A stretch of 64,000 bases of DNA from Chaetoderma sp. LZ-2023a (GCA_034401795.1 JAVVLW010002724.1:1-64000); one strand, 5' to 3'; positions 20,455 to 30,994 are shown, numbered from the stretch's first letter. The notes: generated from the sequence alone by a model not told the origin. A program made the numbers and translations.

Positions 20455-20602
20455 GGTTGTAGTGATTGAAAGGTATGTTTTTATAGTGGTTAATAAAACA
20501 ACAGACCAACCCGCAAGGGGGGGGGGGGGGGGGGGGTCTGTGGGGGGTTGTTATTACACCACCAAAACATCCATTATCATTCAATCACTACTTGCTAAAC
20601 CC
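20455..20602. repeat. DIRS copy 1, internal complementary region
   Basis: The first half (TATAGTGGTTAATAAAACAA then CAGACCAACCCGCAAGG) is the inverse complement of the outer bases of the element's 3' end. The second half (GTTGTTATTACACC, AAACATCCATTATCATTCAA) is the inverse complement of the outer bases of the 5' end. Together it spells the two ends joined, the template for circle formation in DIRS elements. Confidence 0.88.
20517..20536. repeat. 20-base poly-G at the DIRS end-to-end junction
   Basis: Copy 2 has only six Gs at the same place (32634-32639). The run lies in the internal complementary region, next to the joined ends. Confidence 0.95.
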
Positions 20603-20869
20603 GTAGATTTGGTCAGTGCCCCACTTAAAACATTAGGTGGGAGGCGATTTGAGAATCAACAAACAAGGATAAAAATCAAACCAATCTTATCCAAATGTTA
20701 ATAACATAACATAATAGTGCATTTAAATCAATCACACCGTGATTATCAAATAAGGAAAACATGAACTTAAAGAGATAAATAAAAACCAAAATAAACTCTC
20801 ACCATTTCTTACAGATGTAGTCTTAACGAAAATGGCGAGATGTGCTTGGTAAATGGTCTTCCGCTATTT

Positions 20870-21790
20870 TGGTTAAAATCGTAATATTACGAAAGAAGGA
20901 GGCTGCTGCATTCTGATCTTTCAGATAAAAGGTTGTAAAAGAGGATTCAGATTTTCATCCTGCAACCTGCATGACTTCATCTAAATACGAACCGGCAAAA
21001 AGTGCAAAAGAGGAAGCCATTCCTCCAACATCGTGAGCTTTAATATGGGAGAGATTAATTTGTTCCGGAGAAGCAATCTCGTAACAAAGCTTAATCGTCT
21101 CCCAAATCCAACAGGATATCGTAAACTTTGAGACCGGCTTAGTTAACTCTTCCGCATAAGAAAACCATAAAAGGGACGGATCAAATCTTTTGAAATCAGT
21201 TCGCTGTTTGTACATTCTTAATGCCCTAACAGGACACCAGAGTTTGTCGGAAGGCGAAAAAGACGATAATGATTTTTAAATGATCGGACTAGCAGGAAAC
21301 CGGTTAGATTGAGTTTTAGATAAAAAAATCCCGCCTGGGATATAAAACTAAACCGTCTCCTGAAACTATAAATCTCTCCCTTTCAGCAGAAAAAGCATGA
21401 ATTCTGAACACCTAGCAGAGGCCGTTAATACTAATAGAGGAAAGAGGTTCAGAATGACGGCCTGCCAGCACTTGAAGAACCAAAGCCAAGTTCCATGAAG
21501 GTAAAGCCTTAGCTATCGGAGGACGAATATTGCCTAGACCTCTAATAAAAACTATTAAAGGTCTTAGTGTCCTTGACATCGGCATACAGAAGGCAAGGAA
21601 GAGAAGATGCCAGAGAAAATCTATATCCCCTAACCTTATTAGCTGATAAATGGAAGGAATCAAATAGATATGTTAAAAAAGTCTAATACTTGAGGAATAG
21701 AAACAGAATCGGGCACGAGACCTTGGTCTGAACACCATTCTCCAAAAATTTTAAGTCAACACTTGTAAACTCTGCGGGTCGATGCTCTTC
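20870..21790 (-). pseudogene. DIRS copy 1 tyrosine recombinase, dead
   Basis: The minus strand encodes FIRGLGNIRPPIAKALPSWN (about 21545) and, lower down, the catalytic region. Lesions are clear against copy 2. The His-x-x-Arg box HDVR reads HDVG, losing the second catalytic Arg. The AGW box has Trp changed to a stop (TGA) at about 20954. A segment with the first catalytic Arg, SARRRSEIHALS in copy 2, is shortened here around 21400. The Tyr-bearing FYLKDQ follows the stop. The family protein would integrate the circular cDNA. This copy cannot. Confidence 0.85.
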
Positions 21791-22271
21791 TGGAAGAATC
21801 GATAATTACTGGAGATCTTGAAGAAACTTTATTCTCGTAGACTTTAGTTTCGATATTCTCCAAACACACAGACTGAAGATTTCTGGGTTTTGATGAAGAC
21901 AAAGACCTCTTACTTGAGACAGAAGATCCTGGGAGAATGGAAGAAGATGAGGGAAGTCTAACAGGAGATCTAGAAGGTCTACGAACCAAACCCTCTTTGG
22001 CCAAAATGGAGCTATAAAAGAATCTCGCAGATTTGTTCTTTGACATTCTTCAACAATAACCAGAGCTCTAGATAAGCTTTTCAATAATTGGGTGATTCAC
22101 TCTTAGAAATTTTATAAATTGGGTTTCTTTGGAATTTAGTTGGGTTATTATACATTATTAGCAAGAGAACTGAAATTAATTGGGTGATTTTCTATTTCAG
22201 TACTCATGATGTTAAAAATTAATTGGGTGATGGCAATTTTTTTTAGGTGAAAACGCAAAAACCCTGCTTAT
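21756..22271 (-). pseudogene. DIRS copy 1 Dam-like C-terminal part and recombinase N-terminus
   Basis: Minus-strand frames give IAPFWPKRVWFVDLLDLLLD, SQDLLSQVRGLCLHQNPEIF and LCVWRISKLKSTRIKFLQD, matching copy 2 at 33880-34180. A block at about 22085-22245 with three repeats of AATTGGGTGAT-like phrases interrupts the domain and is absent from copy 2, so it is a small insertion. Confidence 0.72.
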
Positions 22272-23084
22272 CTAGAGCTCTGACACTAACGGAATCAAAA
22301 TCGTTGGAGGGAACGCATAGACGAACATTCCTGTCCAGGACTGAGACAGGGCATCCACCGCCAGTGTTTGATTGTCCGGAAAAAGAGACCTGTAAGAGGA
22401 GATCTGAGCATTCAGAGATATCGCAAACAGATCTACCAGAGGACGATCAATAAGACTGAAAATCGCTTTGACAACCGACATCTTTAACTGCCACTCTGTG
22501 TGGGCGAATTTGCTGGGACGTGACAGTTGGGCCGCAAGAAAATTCAGACTGCCTGGGACATGAGAAGACACTAGAAGAATCCGATTCTTGCGACACCATA
22601 AGAGAAGGTTCCACACTTCTAGACAAAGGAGGGATGACCTTGTACCCCCCTGCCTGTTGATATAAGAGACCACTGTCAAATTGTCCGACCGAATCGAGAC
22701 TTTGAGACCTATCACAAGATCTGACCATGAAAGGAGAGCCCTCTTGATAGCACACAATCCCAGAATGTTGATATGAGCTGTCGACCAAAGACCGGAAACC
22801 GACAGGGAGTCCCAGACCGCTCCCCATCCTTCCTGAGAAGCGTCTGTGAAGATAATCGCCTGAGGGGAGGACTTTACCAGTGGAACACCCATGAGAAGCA
22901 CAGAACGATCTTTCCAAAAATCTAGAAGAGGAATCAAGTGTTCTCTGATGGGAATCTGATGGTAAATAGAGAGAACTGACTGCTTCCAAAGGGATATTAA
23001 ATACATTTGGAAGGGTCTTCTCATCAGCATCGCCCATGGAATAACATTCTCTACGCTGACCATCAAACCTATCACTCTTAGCAT
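22272..23084 (-). pseudogene. DIRS copy 1 RNase H and Dam-like domain
   Basis: This 270-codon frame is open from the end of RT to the Dam-like domain. RNase H motifs: FTDASQEGWGAV has the first Asp. The second block reads INILGLCAIKRALLSW, where copy 2 has INILELWAVKKALLSW, so the catalytic Glu is Gly. SDNLTVVSYINRQGG has the next Asp. SLNFLAAQLSR replaces the usual 'AD.LSR', so the last Asp is also missing. The Dam-like part begins RPLVDLFAISLNAQISSY and includes YAFPPTILIPL. A nine-base deletion precedes the second block. The frame is long but the nuclease is inactive by inspection. Confidence 0.85.
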
Positions 23085-23630
23085 AAATCTTACTCAGACC
23101 ATGGAAGAAGACAGGATTTCCATTGCCACTGATAAAGCCTCTATTCTTGGATCTGAGGGGAAGACTAGACACTGGGCCAGATCGAAAGAAATGCCTAGAT
23201 GCGTGAAGATTTGAGAGGGACCTAGGCTTGATTTCTTTACATTTAAAATCCACCCTAGGTTGCATGCCAGACTGCAAACCTCTGGAAGAATTCTTGAGAG
23301 AATTGAAGAAGACTTACTCTACTAACCAATCGTCTATACAAACATGGAGATGGATAGAACGATGGTGAAAATTTCTGCCATGGCTGAGACTAGGCGAGAA
23401 AAAGAAAAGGAGTCGTGATCAGGCCAAAAGGCATGGCGCGAAACTGCCAAACTCGATCTTAGTAAGCAAAACGTAGGAATTTTCTGAAGGAAGGGTAAAT
23501 GAAAACATGAAAGAAGGCATCATTTTGGTCAATGGAAATGACCACATACCTTGATCTAGACTGGAAATGATCTGGGGGGATGGTCTCCATCTTGACTTGG
23601 GAGTAAGAATCATGAGATTTAATCATGACA
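23085..23630 (-). pseudogene. DIRS copy 1 reverse transcriptase remnant
   Basis: Frames in pieces match copy 2 RT: SSLDQGMW, then a frameshifted palm (FGSFAPCLLA is a shifted read of the region that copy 2 reads as FHAVPFGLTTAP). The YIDD motif is not intact in any single frame here: the DNA at 23325-23345 that should encode it reads YIDDWLVE in one frame. The N-terminal half of RT that copy 2 has at 35540-35700 is absent. It is a dead fragment. Confidence 0.75.
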
Positions 23631-23865
23631 TACCCCCTTGTTAAATTAAAATTAATGCAGATTTGAATGTTTCAGAGTGAATAGAGATCATTTTACTAAG
23701 ATTTAATGACAGGGTAGGAAATCCTACCCTAGGCTGAACGCTCTCATGTATGTATAAATTCCTTAGAATTAACATAATTCACAAAGAAAACTAACATGAT
23801 AATGACCAAATTGTCAATTGAAAGGACCAGAGGAGACAAGAAAGAAGAATTAGAAGAGGAAAGAG
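23631..23865. other. filler replacing 1.3 kb of DIRS copy 1
   Basis: Between sequence matching copy 2 at about 35530 and sequence matching copy 2 at about 36865 there are about 235 AT-rich bases unlike either flank. The block holds ATGACAGGGTAGGAAATCC and TACCCTAGGCTGAACGC, a short hairpin (GGTAGG..CCTACC). It may be a small insertion accompanied by deletion. Confidence 0.55.
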
Positions 23866-24600
23866 CCGACACAAAAGAAGGAAGGTCTATAGAAAACTCG
23901 TCCTTAAAAGGAAGAGATAGAGTCTAAGAAATCCACCAGTGAGACAGGGACCAGTCATCTGAAGAGACCCTGACTGGACAAAATATCCTCAGCCCTGACC
24001 GACTAGGGAATAGAAGAATAAGAAGAAGGATTAGGAGATGGAGAAGAAAGAGATGAGAAGAGTCACCCGAGGCCATAGAATCAACAGTTCAAATGGAAAG
24101 AGGAGAGGCAAGGTCTCTTGGAAGCTAGAAGAGAAGAAAACTGTAAAGAATCAGAAAAGGAAAAAGATTGATCAGAAGGAATGTGAACAGATACAACATC
24201 CTAACCAGAGGACATGGAAAGAATAGAGAAAAAAGCTGACATGAAAGAATGAACAAGGGACGAATCCCTAAAAACAGAAAACAATGAGAAAACCATCCCC
24301 CTAATCAACAATTAGAAACTCACGCTCAAAAGAGAGAACGACAGAAACAATCGGATCAAGATGATCGAAAGAGGAAGAAGAGGAAGAGAGGAATTAAGAA
24401 GAATGGAAGATGAAGAGGAAAGAACAGGACCAGAAGATCCCTGGAAAGGATTGATAGATGATGAAATACGGGAAAACCCCAGAGGAGGGAAAAAAGAAGG
24501 AAGACAGAAAGAGAGAGAGGAAGGAGCACATGACTAGAAGAAAACTTTAGAAGGAGAAGGAGCAGAGGATGAAGGAAGAGACCTATACTTATCTTACCCA
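23866..24600 (-). pseudogene. DIRS copy 1 Gag middle region, Ser-rich, broken
   Basis: DNA aligns by eye with copy 2 from 36865 to about 37560 (for example CCAGTCATCTGAAGAGACCC against CCAGTCTTCCGAAGAGGCTC). On the minus strand it encodes Ser/Leu/Phe-rich sequence with stops. The plus-strand Lys/Glu/Arg-rich frame at 24038 is a shadow. Confidence 0.6.
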
Positions 24601-25470
24601 TTATTATTAAAGACTTAGAACCAATATTATCATCTTGTAAAGACGCATGTCATTGATTTGATAGGCTAATAAAAGGGATGATTGATAGAATGATAATGAA
24701 TCGCGGGAACATCTGGATGTTAAATACACAAAACACTAATAATTGATTATGATTAAACCCTACAGGATGAAGCACGAAACAATATGATGAAAAACAGAGG
24801 CGATATAAAATCTAAGCAAAAAGACTCACCTAAACCATGACTGTGACAACGCAGAAGAAAAAACTAGGCTTTTATTCCTTCCTCCTTCACCCTAATCTTA
24901 TTTCTCTATTCTCAGCGTTTTCTAGCTCTTGTAATCATTAATCTTAGAGCCATTCTCTTCCCTATGGATCCACTACTGAAACTTTTCCTTTCAGCGCCTG
25001 TCAGAATTAGACTAAGAATTACGCTAGAAACAGGGATTTTCTTCAAGAAAATAACTCCCTTTGGATAAAATAAATATGTCAACCTGCCGACATAAGAGGA
25101 AAAGAGCGCGAAAAAAGGCTGAACGGCCCGAAGACAACTGGCCATCTAAAGTTGGATGAAATTAAAAATTATGTATCTAGCGATAATTCATAGAATACAG
25201 ACCGACTTATCGACTGCAACAAAAAACCCATCCGGCAACCAGTTGGAAGAGTCTTTAATTACGTTGAAATGTTTCATTGATAAAAGAATAAATGCTGAAT
25301 ATCTACGACTCCAAGAGAGACTTCAAGATTGGCAATGTCTCGGAATTAATATTTTTAGCGATTAAACATTCCGAATTTAAAAGCACTTACTGAAATAAGA
25401 CTAACTCTTAGGAAAGATGATGACTAGATCCTAGGAAAGACAACCCTGGAATCTCAGTAAGAGCTATCAC
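24601..25470. other. copy-1-specific insert of unknown origin
   Basis: About 0.87 kb with no counterpart in copy 2 between the two flanks. I see no transposase, no clear inverted ends and no poly(A). The minus frame at 24912-25145 (77 codons) and the plus frame at 25156-25365 (69 codons) are unrecognised. Confidence 0.45.
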
Positions 25471-26690
25471 CGGAAATCCAAAAAAGGAAAACAGAACCGG
25501 AAGTTAATCATAGAACACCATGAAACCGGTAATGACCCTATCCCCGGATGTACGAATCTGGAAGTGAAAAAATTGGAAACGGAAATGTGCAAACCGGAAG
25601 AAGACAACCGGAAACTGAACCTGGATGTACAGTAAAAAAACAGAATAAGCAAAGGAACTGGAAATACGCAAAACCGGACGTCAGACCAGATACGGAAAGA
25701 ACGGAGGTAGATCCGGAAAATGGAAGTAACCCCTGTCCTGAGGACGGAAGTCTATCCGGATCTGAATGACCCGGAAGTACACCTCTAGAAACAGAAGCGG
25801 AAGTGTACAGACAGGAATCCAAACCGGAAGCGCTTCTACCGGAAGACAAAAAATAATAGGAGTCCACAGACCCCGAATATCCAGTATGACCGGAAGCGCT
25901 GCTAAAACCTGAAACGGAACCGGATCTTGAAGACCCAGATATCCACCACAACGGAACCGGAAGAACTAGCAAGGCTAGAATGTGAACTCTTAGCTATAAG
26001 CGACATACGGAGAATCTTGACGACCAGTATGACCGAAAAACTGGCATTAGCATAAGGCTTTTGGACGTTAGCTTTCGCCTCCGCCACCACTGCTTGAGGG
26101 TTATGCTTATCACCCTCAAGTCTAATGTGGGTTTGACCTGGTGACCTGCACGAGCTCACCTTCGAGAGCTTTGTCGCTCTAGACTTTGGTTCCTGAGACC
26201 TAATAACCTGCATTGACGTTAGAGGGATCGGTTTCCCCCCTTTGCGGGAACGCCCGCTAGCCCTCAGGCTATCGTCGGAACCAGAAGAAACTTCCTGTTT
26301 CTTGGCCTCCATGATGGCAGATATCCTTTCATCTAAAGATTTAGTCAAAACTGCAGCGAAGGATTCAAATCTCGCAAATAAAGCTAACACAGCTTCCGAA
26401 TTCGCCGAAGAGGCCCTCCCCCCTCCATTGCTGCTGGAATAGACATATTAGATATTGCAAAAGACACAGCTTTTGTCTTACTAGCAATGGAGGTAAGGGA
26501 AGGACGACCAGAGGGCAGCGCTGTAGGACGAATAGTCCTCAATGAAAAACTTAGATACGAACGCAGACCATCCTATGCAAAACCCGCACATCGATGTGGG
26601 GGTACACGTAGTGCACTTAAAACAGACATCTTCTCCATACTCCACAGAGTGAACTCGTTCACAGATTGAGGACGTGCACTTGATTTATCG
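25471..26690 (-). pseudogene. DIRS copy 1 Gag N-terminal part
   Basis: Frames at 25902-26390 and 25538-25972 continue one another across a frameshift near 25940. Near the start (about 26570-26640) the minus strand reads VCFKCTTC and MCGFC, a cysteine cluster of C-x2-C-x2-C-x6-C-x2-C form that should bind zinc. The next part, LALFARFESFAAVLTKSLDE, is helix-like, followed by a basic GRSRKGGKPIPLTSMQV and a Ser/Gly-rich tail. The tail DNA is studded with CCGGAAG on the plus strand. It matches copy 2 at 37840-38900. Role: probably nucleic-acid packaging; inferred from position. Confidence 0.75.
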
Positions 26691-27189
26691 TTCGTTAAAA
26701 CAGACTCTTAAAAACGAAAAAAGATTACGAAAGAAGCATACAGCTAAGAATTTCGATAAAAGGAGTCTAGAAATATGCAAACGCCGTTCAAAGAAAGGCC
26801 GGAAAGTTCAAATTCAAGATTGTTTTCTATCATAGCGAAATAAACGTAATTCCTTCTTGCAAAGCACTATTTTCTATTTATTTTTTAACTGAAAGTGATT
26901 AAGGGCTCACTGGAGTAATAGAGGGTTTTTAGACGATGATGTCTTAGGCATATTAAAGTTGTTACCACGTAAACGAAACCCACGAAAACCGGTAACATTT
27001 ATATATATAGTTATAAAGTTCAATATAACCACAAAATACTTCCAAACACATAATTTTGGGAGGATAGACTTCATAATAGGCATATCTTAGCGTGAGGAAG
27101 TCATTCAATAGTAATCTGACACAGCGCAAAGCTATAAAAACTTTCTGATAATATGTGTGCAGTTGTTCTGCTTGCAGAATAATTGAAAA

Positions 27190-27440
27190 GTGAATCTGTT
27201 TCCTATTTGGGCTCCAGTGCGCATGCGCAAGCGTGCTTAGTGACAGGTGTCACTATGGAGTGAGTACAGACTGGTGCCAGTCTATATCAGTTAATATACT
27301 GGCGATGGACCTAACCAGTAGCCTGGTTGAGGGTCCATATTTATAGGAATAGGCATGGGGAGGAGTGTATGCAAGCATAAAAATCTTATTCTGGTAGCTA
27401 AATACAGATAATTGATTTAGCAAGTAGTGATTGAACGGTA
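27190..27440. repeat. DIRS copy 1, terminal repeat (5' end of element)
   Basis: From GAAAAGTGAATCTGTTTCCT to AAGTAGTGATTGAACGGTAG, the inverse complement of 20132-20390. The outer 28 bases to 27468 (GGATGTTTTTGTGGTGTAAT then AACAAC) are specific to this end. It probably carries the element's promoter, although no TATA box is defined. Confidence 0.88.
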
Positions 27441-27468
27441 GTGGATGTTTTTGTGGTGTAATAACAAC

Positions 27469-28745
27469 CCTTGCTTCTCTTGGTCTGCATACGGACAGCC
27501 TATAAGCAAAACCCTTGCTTCTCTTGGCCTGCATACGGACAGCCTATAAGCAAAACCCTTGCTTCTCTTGGCCTGCATACGGACAGCCTATAAGCAAAAC
27601 CCTTACTTCTCTTGGCCTGCATACGGACAGCCTATAAGCAAAACCCTTGCTTCTCTTGACCTGCATACGGACAGCCTATAAGCAAAACCCTTGCTTCTCT
27701 TGGCCTGCATACGGACAGCCTATAAGCAAAACCCTTGCTTCTCTTGGCCTGCATACAGACAGCCTATAAGCAAAACCCTTGCTTCTCTTGGCCTGCATAA
27801 GGACAGCCTATAAGCAAAACCCTTGCTTCTCTTGGCCTGCCTACAGACAGCCTATAAGCAAAACCCTTGCTTCTCTTGGCCTGCATACGAACAGCCTACA
27901 AGCAAAACCCTTGCTTCTCTTGGCCTGCATATGGACAGCCTATAAGCAAAACCCTTGCTTCTCTTGGCCTGTATACGGACAGTCTATAAGCAAAACCTTT
28001 GCATCTCTTGGCCTGTATGGGCACTCAATAAGCAAAACCCTTGCACCTCTCGGCCTGTATGGACACACAATAAGCAACACCCTTGCATCTCTTGGCCTGT
28101 ATGGACACTCAATTAGCAAAACCCTTACTTCTCTTGGCCTGTATGGACACTCAATTAGCAAAACCCTTACTTCCCTTGGCCTGTATGGACACTCAATTAG
28201 CAAACCCCTTGCTTCCCTTGGCCTGTATGGACACTCAATTAGCAAACCCCTTGCTTCTCTTGGCCTGCATCTGGACACTCAATTAGCAAAACCCTTGCTT
28301 CCCTTGGCCTGTATACGGACAGTCTATAAGCAAAACCTTTGCATCTCTTGGCCTGTATGGACACTCAATAAGCAAAACCCTTGCATCTCTCAGCCTGTAT
28401 GGACACACAATAAGCAAAACCCTTGCATCTCTTGGCCTGTATGGACACTCAATTAGCAAAACCCTTACTTCTCTTGGCCTGTATGGACACTCAATTAGCA
28501 AAACCCTTACTTCCCTTGGCCTGTAGGAACACTCAATTAGCAAACCCCTTGCTTCCTTGGCCTGTATGGACACTCAATTAGCAAACCCCTTGCTTCTCTT
28601 GGCCTGCATCTGGACACTCAATTAGCAAAACCCTTGCTTCCCTTGGCCTGCATGGACACTCAATTAGCAAACCCCTTGCTTCTCTTGGCATGCATCCGGG
28701 CACTCAATTTGCAAAACCCTTGCTTCTCTTGGGAAATCTTAACCA
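27469..28745. repeat. 44/42-bp minisatellite
   Basis: About 29 units. The first part has a 44-base unit: CCCTTGCTTCTCTTGGCCTG then CATACGGACAGCCTATAAGC and AAAA. From about 28000 the unit is 42 bases with TGTATGGACACTCAATTAGC. A block of 340 bases repeats in tandem (27971-28310, 28311-28650). The array ends in AGCAAAGGGTTAA. The unit matches the right arm of the family A MITE (compare 46600-46640). The 225-codon frame through it (27779-28456) is an artefact. Confidence 0.93.
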
Positions 28746-30060
28746 GCAAAGGGTTAAAAACATAAAACTTCTTAACTGGAATGTGCAGTTGATGGCACAC
28801 CATCGCAAATTCACGCGCTTTCGCCAACTTTGACATACCGCACCAACACTACCACCGATTTACCACACCCCTCACCATTGGGGTAGAGCCTAATGTAATT
28901 GGTGTTTCGCAATCCGGAATAATATGGGTAAGTCATGTAACAAATTTGAATCTAGATCCCACACCACCCCTCCTGCACACCCAGCTGCGGTGGAGCCTAT
29001 TGTAAATGTCACCACGCAATTCGCAATCATATGAGTAACTCATATACCAAATTTGGTTTAGTGCTGCCAGCTTTGATGCTCTGACCCCTACTCCACCCTC
29101 ATTTAAGCCATTGGGGCAGCATATACCCTTACTGAAAGAGGATACCATTCACATACTCAAGAAGCCAACAAATAAATACATATAAATATCTGCGAATTAA
29201 GAAGCTTTCAAGACGGCATCTTCGGCAAGTATAGGCTTTTATTGGCCTACAAATAGATACTGACTAAGCAAACCGCTTGTTTGTTTTTTTAAATCTGAAC
29301 CATCAAAAGGTTAAACTTTTAGCAATCAAATCGGCCAAAAAAGGCTTCAATGGTGGTCTTGTGAAATGTTCATTCGCAGACCAAGAGAGGACTATTTTTG
29401 AAAATTTAGCACTGGAACGCCTGGCTTGATAACCGAGCTAGTCATTCCAGTAGCAAAGTTTCAAAAACAGCCTTCTCTTGGTCTGCAAATGAATATTTTC
29501 TTTGAACAAATTTCTCCGTAACAAATTTAAAGGTTAATGGGTTAAAGACAATCAAATTCCAAACCAGAATGTGCAAATCCCCATGATTTCACCACCTTTG
29601 ACGTTCCACACCAACACTAACCACCGCTTTCCCACACCCCTAACCACCCTGGGGGGAAAAGCCTAATGTAATCAGTGTCTCGCAATATGCAATCATATGG
29701 TTAAGTCACATAATAATAAATTTGGTTAAATTACGTAGTTTGAACTCCGGTATCACCGACCCCTCCCGCACCACCATCAGGGGATGGAGCCTATTGCAGA
29801 CATCGCCTCACAATCCACAATCATAGGAGTAACACACATACCAAATTTGGTTTAGTTTCGCCAACTTTGATGCTCTGAACACCTTCACTCATCCCCACCC
29901 CAACTCCCCAGCCACACTCCCCAGCCACAGACGCCCTGGGGCCAGAGCCTAATGTAAACGTTGTCACACAATCTGCAATCATATAAGGAGTTCACCTAAC
30001 ATATTTGGTTGAATTCAGACATACAGTTTCAAAGAAGTCATAGCCGGATGGTCAGATAGA
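28746..30060. repeat. degenerate tandem repeat (about 150 bp) interrupted by a MITE
   Basis: A phrase of the form GAGCCTAATGTAA, then CGCAATCCGCAATCATATG-like, then CATACCAAATTTGGTTTAG-like recurs near 28885, 28995, 29665, 29790 and 29945, separated by C-rich stretches with CCACACCCCT and GCACCACC. The repeat is split at 29311-29545 by a family A MITE. Confidence 0.75.
29311..29545. mobile_element. TTAA hairpin MITE, family A, copy 8
   Basis: Starts TTAAACTTTTAGCAATC, ends AAAGGTTAATGGGTTAA. Arms GCAGACCAAGAGAGGACT and CCTTCTCTTGGTCTGCAAAT surround CACTGGAACGCCTGGCTTG / GAGCTAGTCATTCCAGTAG. Confidence 0.8.
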
Positions 30061-30181
30061 GAGGCAATGGCAATATCGCCATTTTTTTAATAAATGTATA
30101 GGGGGGGTGGGGGGAGAAATTATTAGGGAGGCGGTGTGAGGTGGGGGTGTTTGAGTCAATCCATAGTTCTAATAACATCTT
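30061..30181. repeat. G-rich simple sequence
   Basis: Contains GGGGGGGTGGGGGGAG and GGCGGTGTGAGGTGGGGG. No other feature. Confidence 0.6.
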
Positions 30182-30994
30182 GTAGATTGCAATATCCATC
30201 CTGTATGTAACAACACAGGCAAGAAGATGTCATGTTGATTGTAGATTGCAACATCCATCCTGTATGTAACAACACAGGCAAGAAGATGTCCTGTTGATCA
30301 TAGATTGCAATATCCATCCTGTATGTAACAACACAGCCAAGAAGATGTCCTATTGATCATAGATTGCAATATCCATCCTGTATGTAACAACACAGCCAAG
30401 AAGATGTCCTGTTGATCGTAGATTGCAACATCCATCCTGTATGTAACAAAACAGGCAAGAAGATGTCATGTTGATCATAGATTGCAATATCCATCCTGTA
30501 TGTAACAACACAGGAAAGATGTCCTGTTGATCGTAGATTGCAATATCCATCCTGTATGTAACAACACAGGCAAGAAGATGTCCTATTGATCATAGATTGC
30601 AATATCCATCCTGTATGTAACAACACAGGCAAGATGTCCTATTGATCATAGATTGCAATATCCATCCTGTATGTAACAACACAGGCAAGAAGATGTCCTG
30701 TTGATCGTTGATTGCAATATCCATCCTGTATGTAACAACACCGGCAAGATGTCCTGTTGATCATAGATTGCAATATCCATCCTGTATGTAACAACACAGG
30801 CAAGAAGATGTCCTGTTGATCGTAGATTGCAATATCCATCCTGTATGTAACAACACAGGCAAGAAGATGTCCTATTGATCATAGATTGCAATATCTATCC
30901 TGTATGTAACAACACAGGCAAGATGTCCTGTTGATCGCAGATTGCAATATGCATCCTGTATGTAACAACACAGGCAAGAAGATGTCCTGTTGAT
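30182..30994. repeat. 59-bp minisatellite
   Basis: Fourteen units, TAGATTGCAATATCCATCCT then GTATGTAACAACACAGGCAA and GAAGATGTCCTGTTGATCA, most 59 bases long. Some units lack three bases (CAGGCAAGATG for CAGGCAAGAAGATG), giving 56. The minus-strand peptides with a YCNL/MDIAIYDQ period come from this array and are not a gene. The array runs directly into a family E MITE. Confidence 0.95.

Larger units (their letters stand above)
20071..27468 (-). mobile_element. DIRS retrotransposon copy 1 (minus strand), inserted in a minisatellite
   Basis: A 7.4-kb element with inverted terminal repeats and an internal complementary region. Read on the minus strand the order is Gag (zinc-binding and Ser-rich), RT, RNase H, Dam-like domain, tyrosine recombinase. 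It is the same family and orientation as copy 2 (32190-39694). The insertion point is defined by the flanking minisatellite: AGCAAAAC before and CCTTGCTTCTC after, with the element's last bases ATAACAAC also ending in AAC. No longer target duplication is seen, as expected for recombinase-mediated integration. Coding capacity is destroyed by stops, frameshifts, a deletion of about 1.3 kb in the Gag/RT area and foreign-looking inserts. Confidence 0.9.

Noticed and set aside
22272..23277. Two long overlapping minus-strand frames as separate genes
   Set aside because: The frame 22447-23277 is an out-of-register read of the RNase H region. Only 22272-23084 carries the catalytic motifs.
24038..24226. 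Lys/Arg/Glu-rich plus-strand protein
   Set aside because: It is the antisense of the Ser-rich Gag of DIRS copy 1. The same antisense frame appears in copy 2 at 37448.
27779..28456. A 225-codon open frame with a regular peptide repeat
   Set aside because: It follows the 44/42-bp minisatellite. The peptide changes register where the unit is 44 bases and repeats where it is 42, so it is a by-product of the array.
30182..30994. Regular direct repeats that could suggest a CRISPR array
   Set aside because: Units are contiguous with no variable spacers, and the DNA is eukaryotic. It is a minisatellite.
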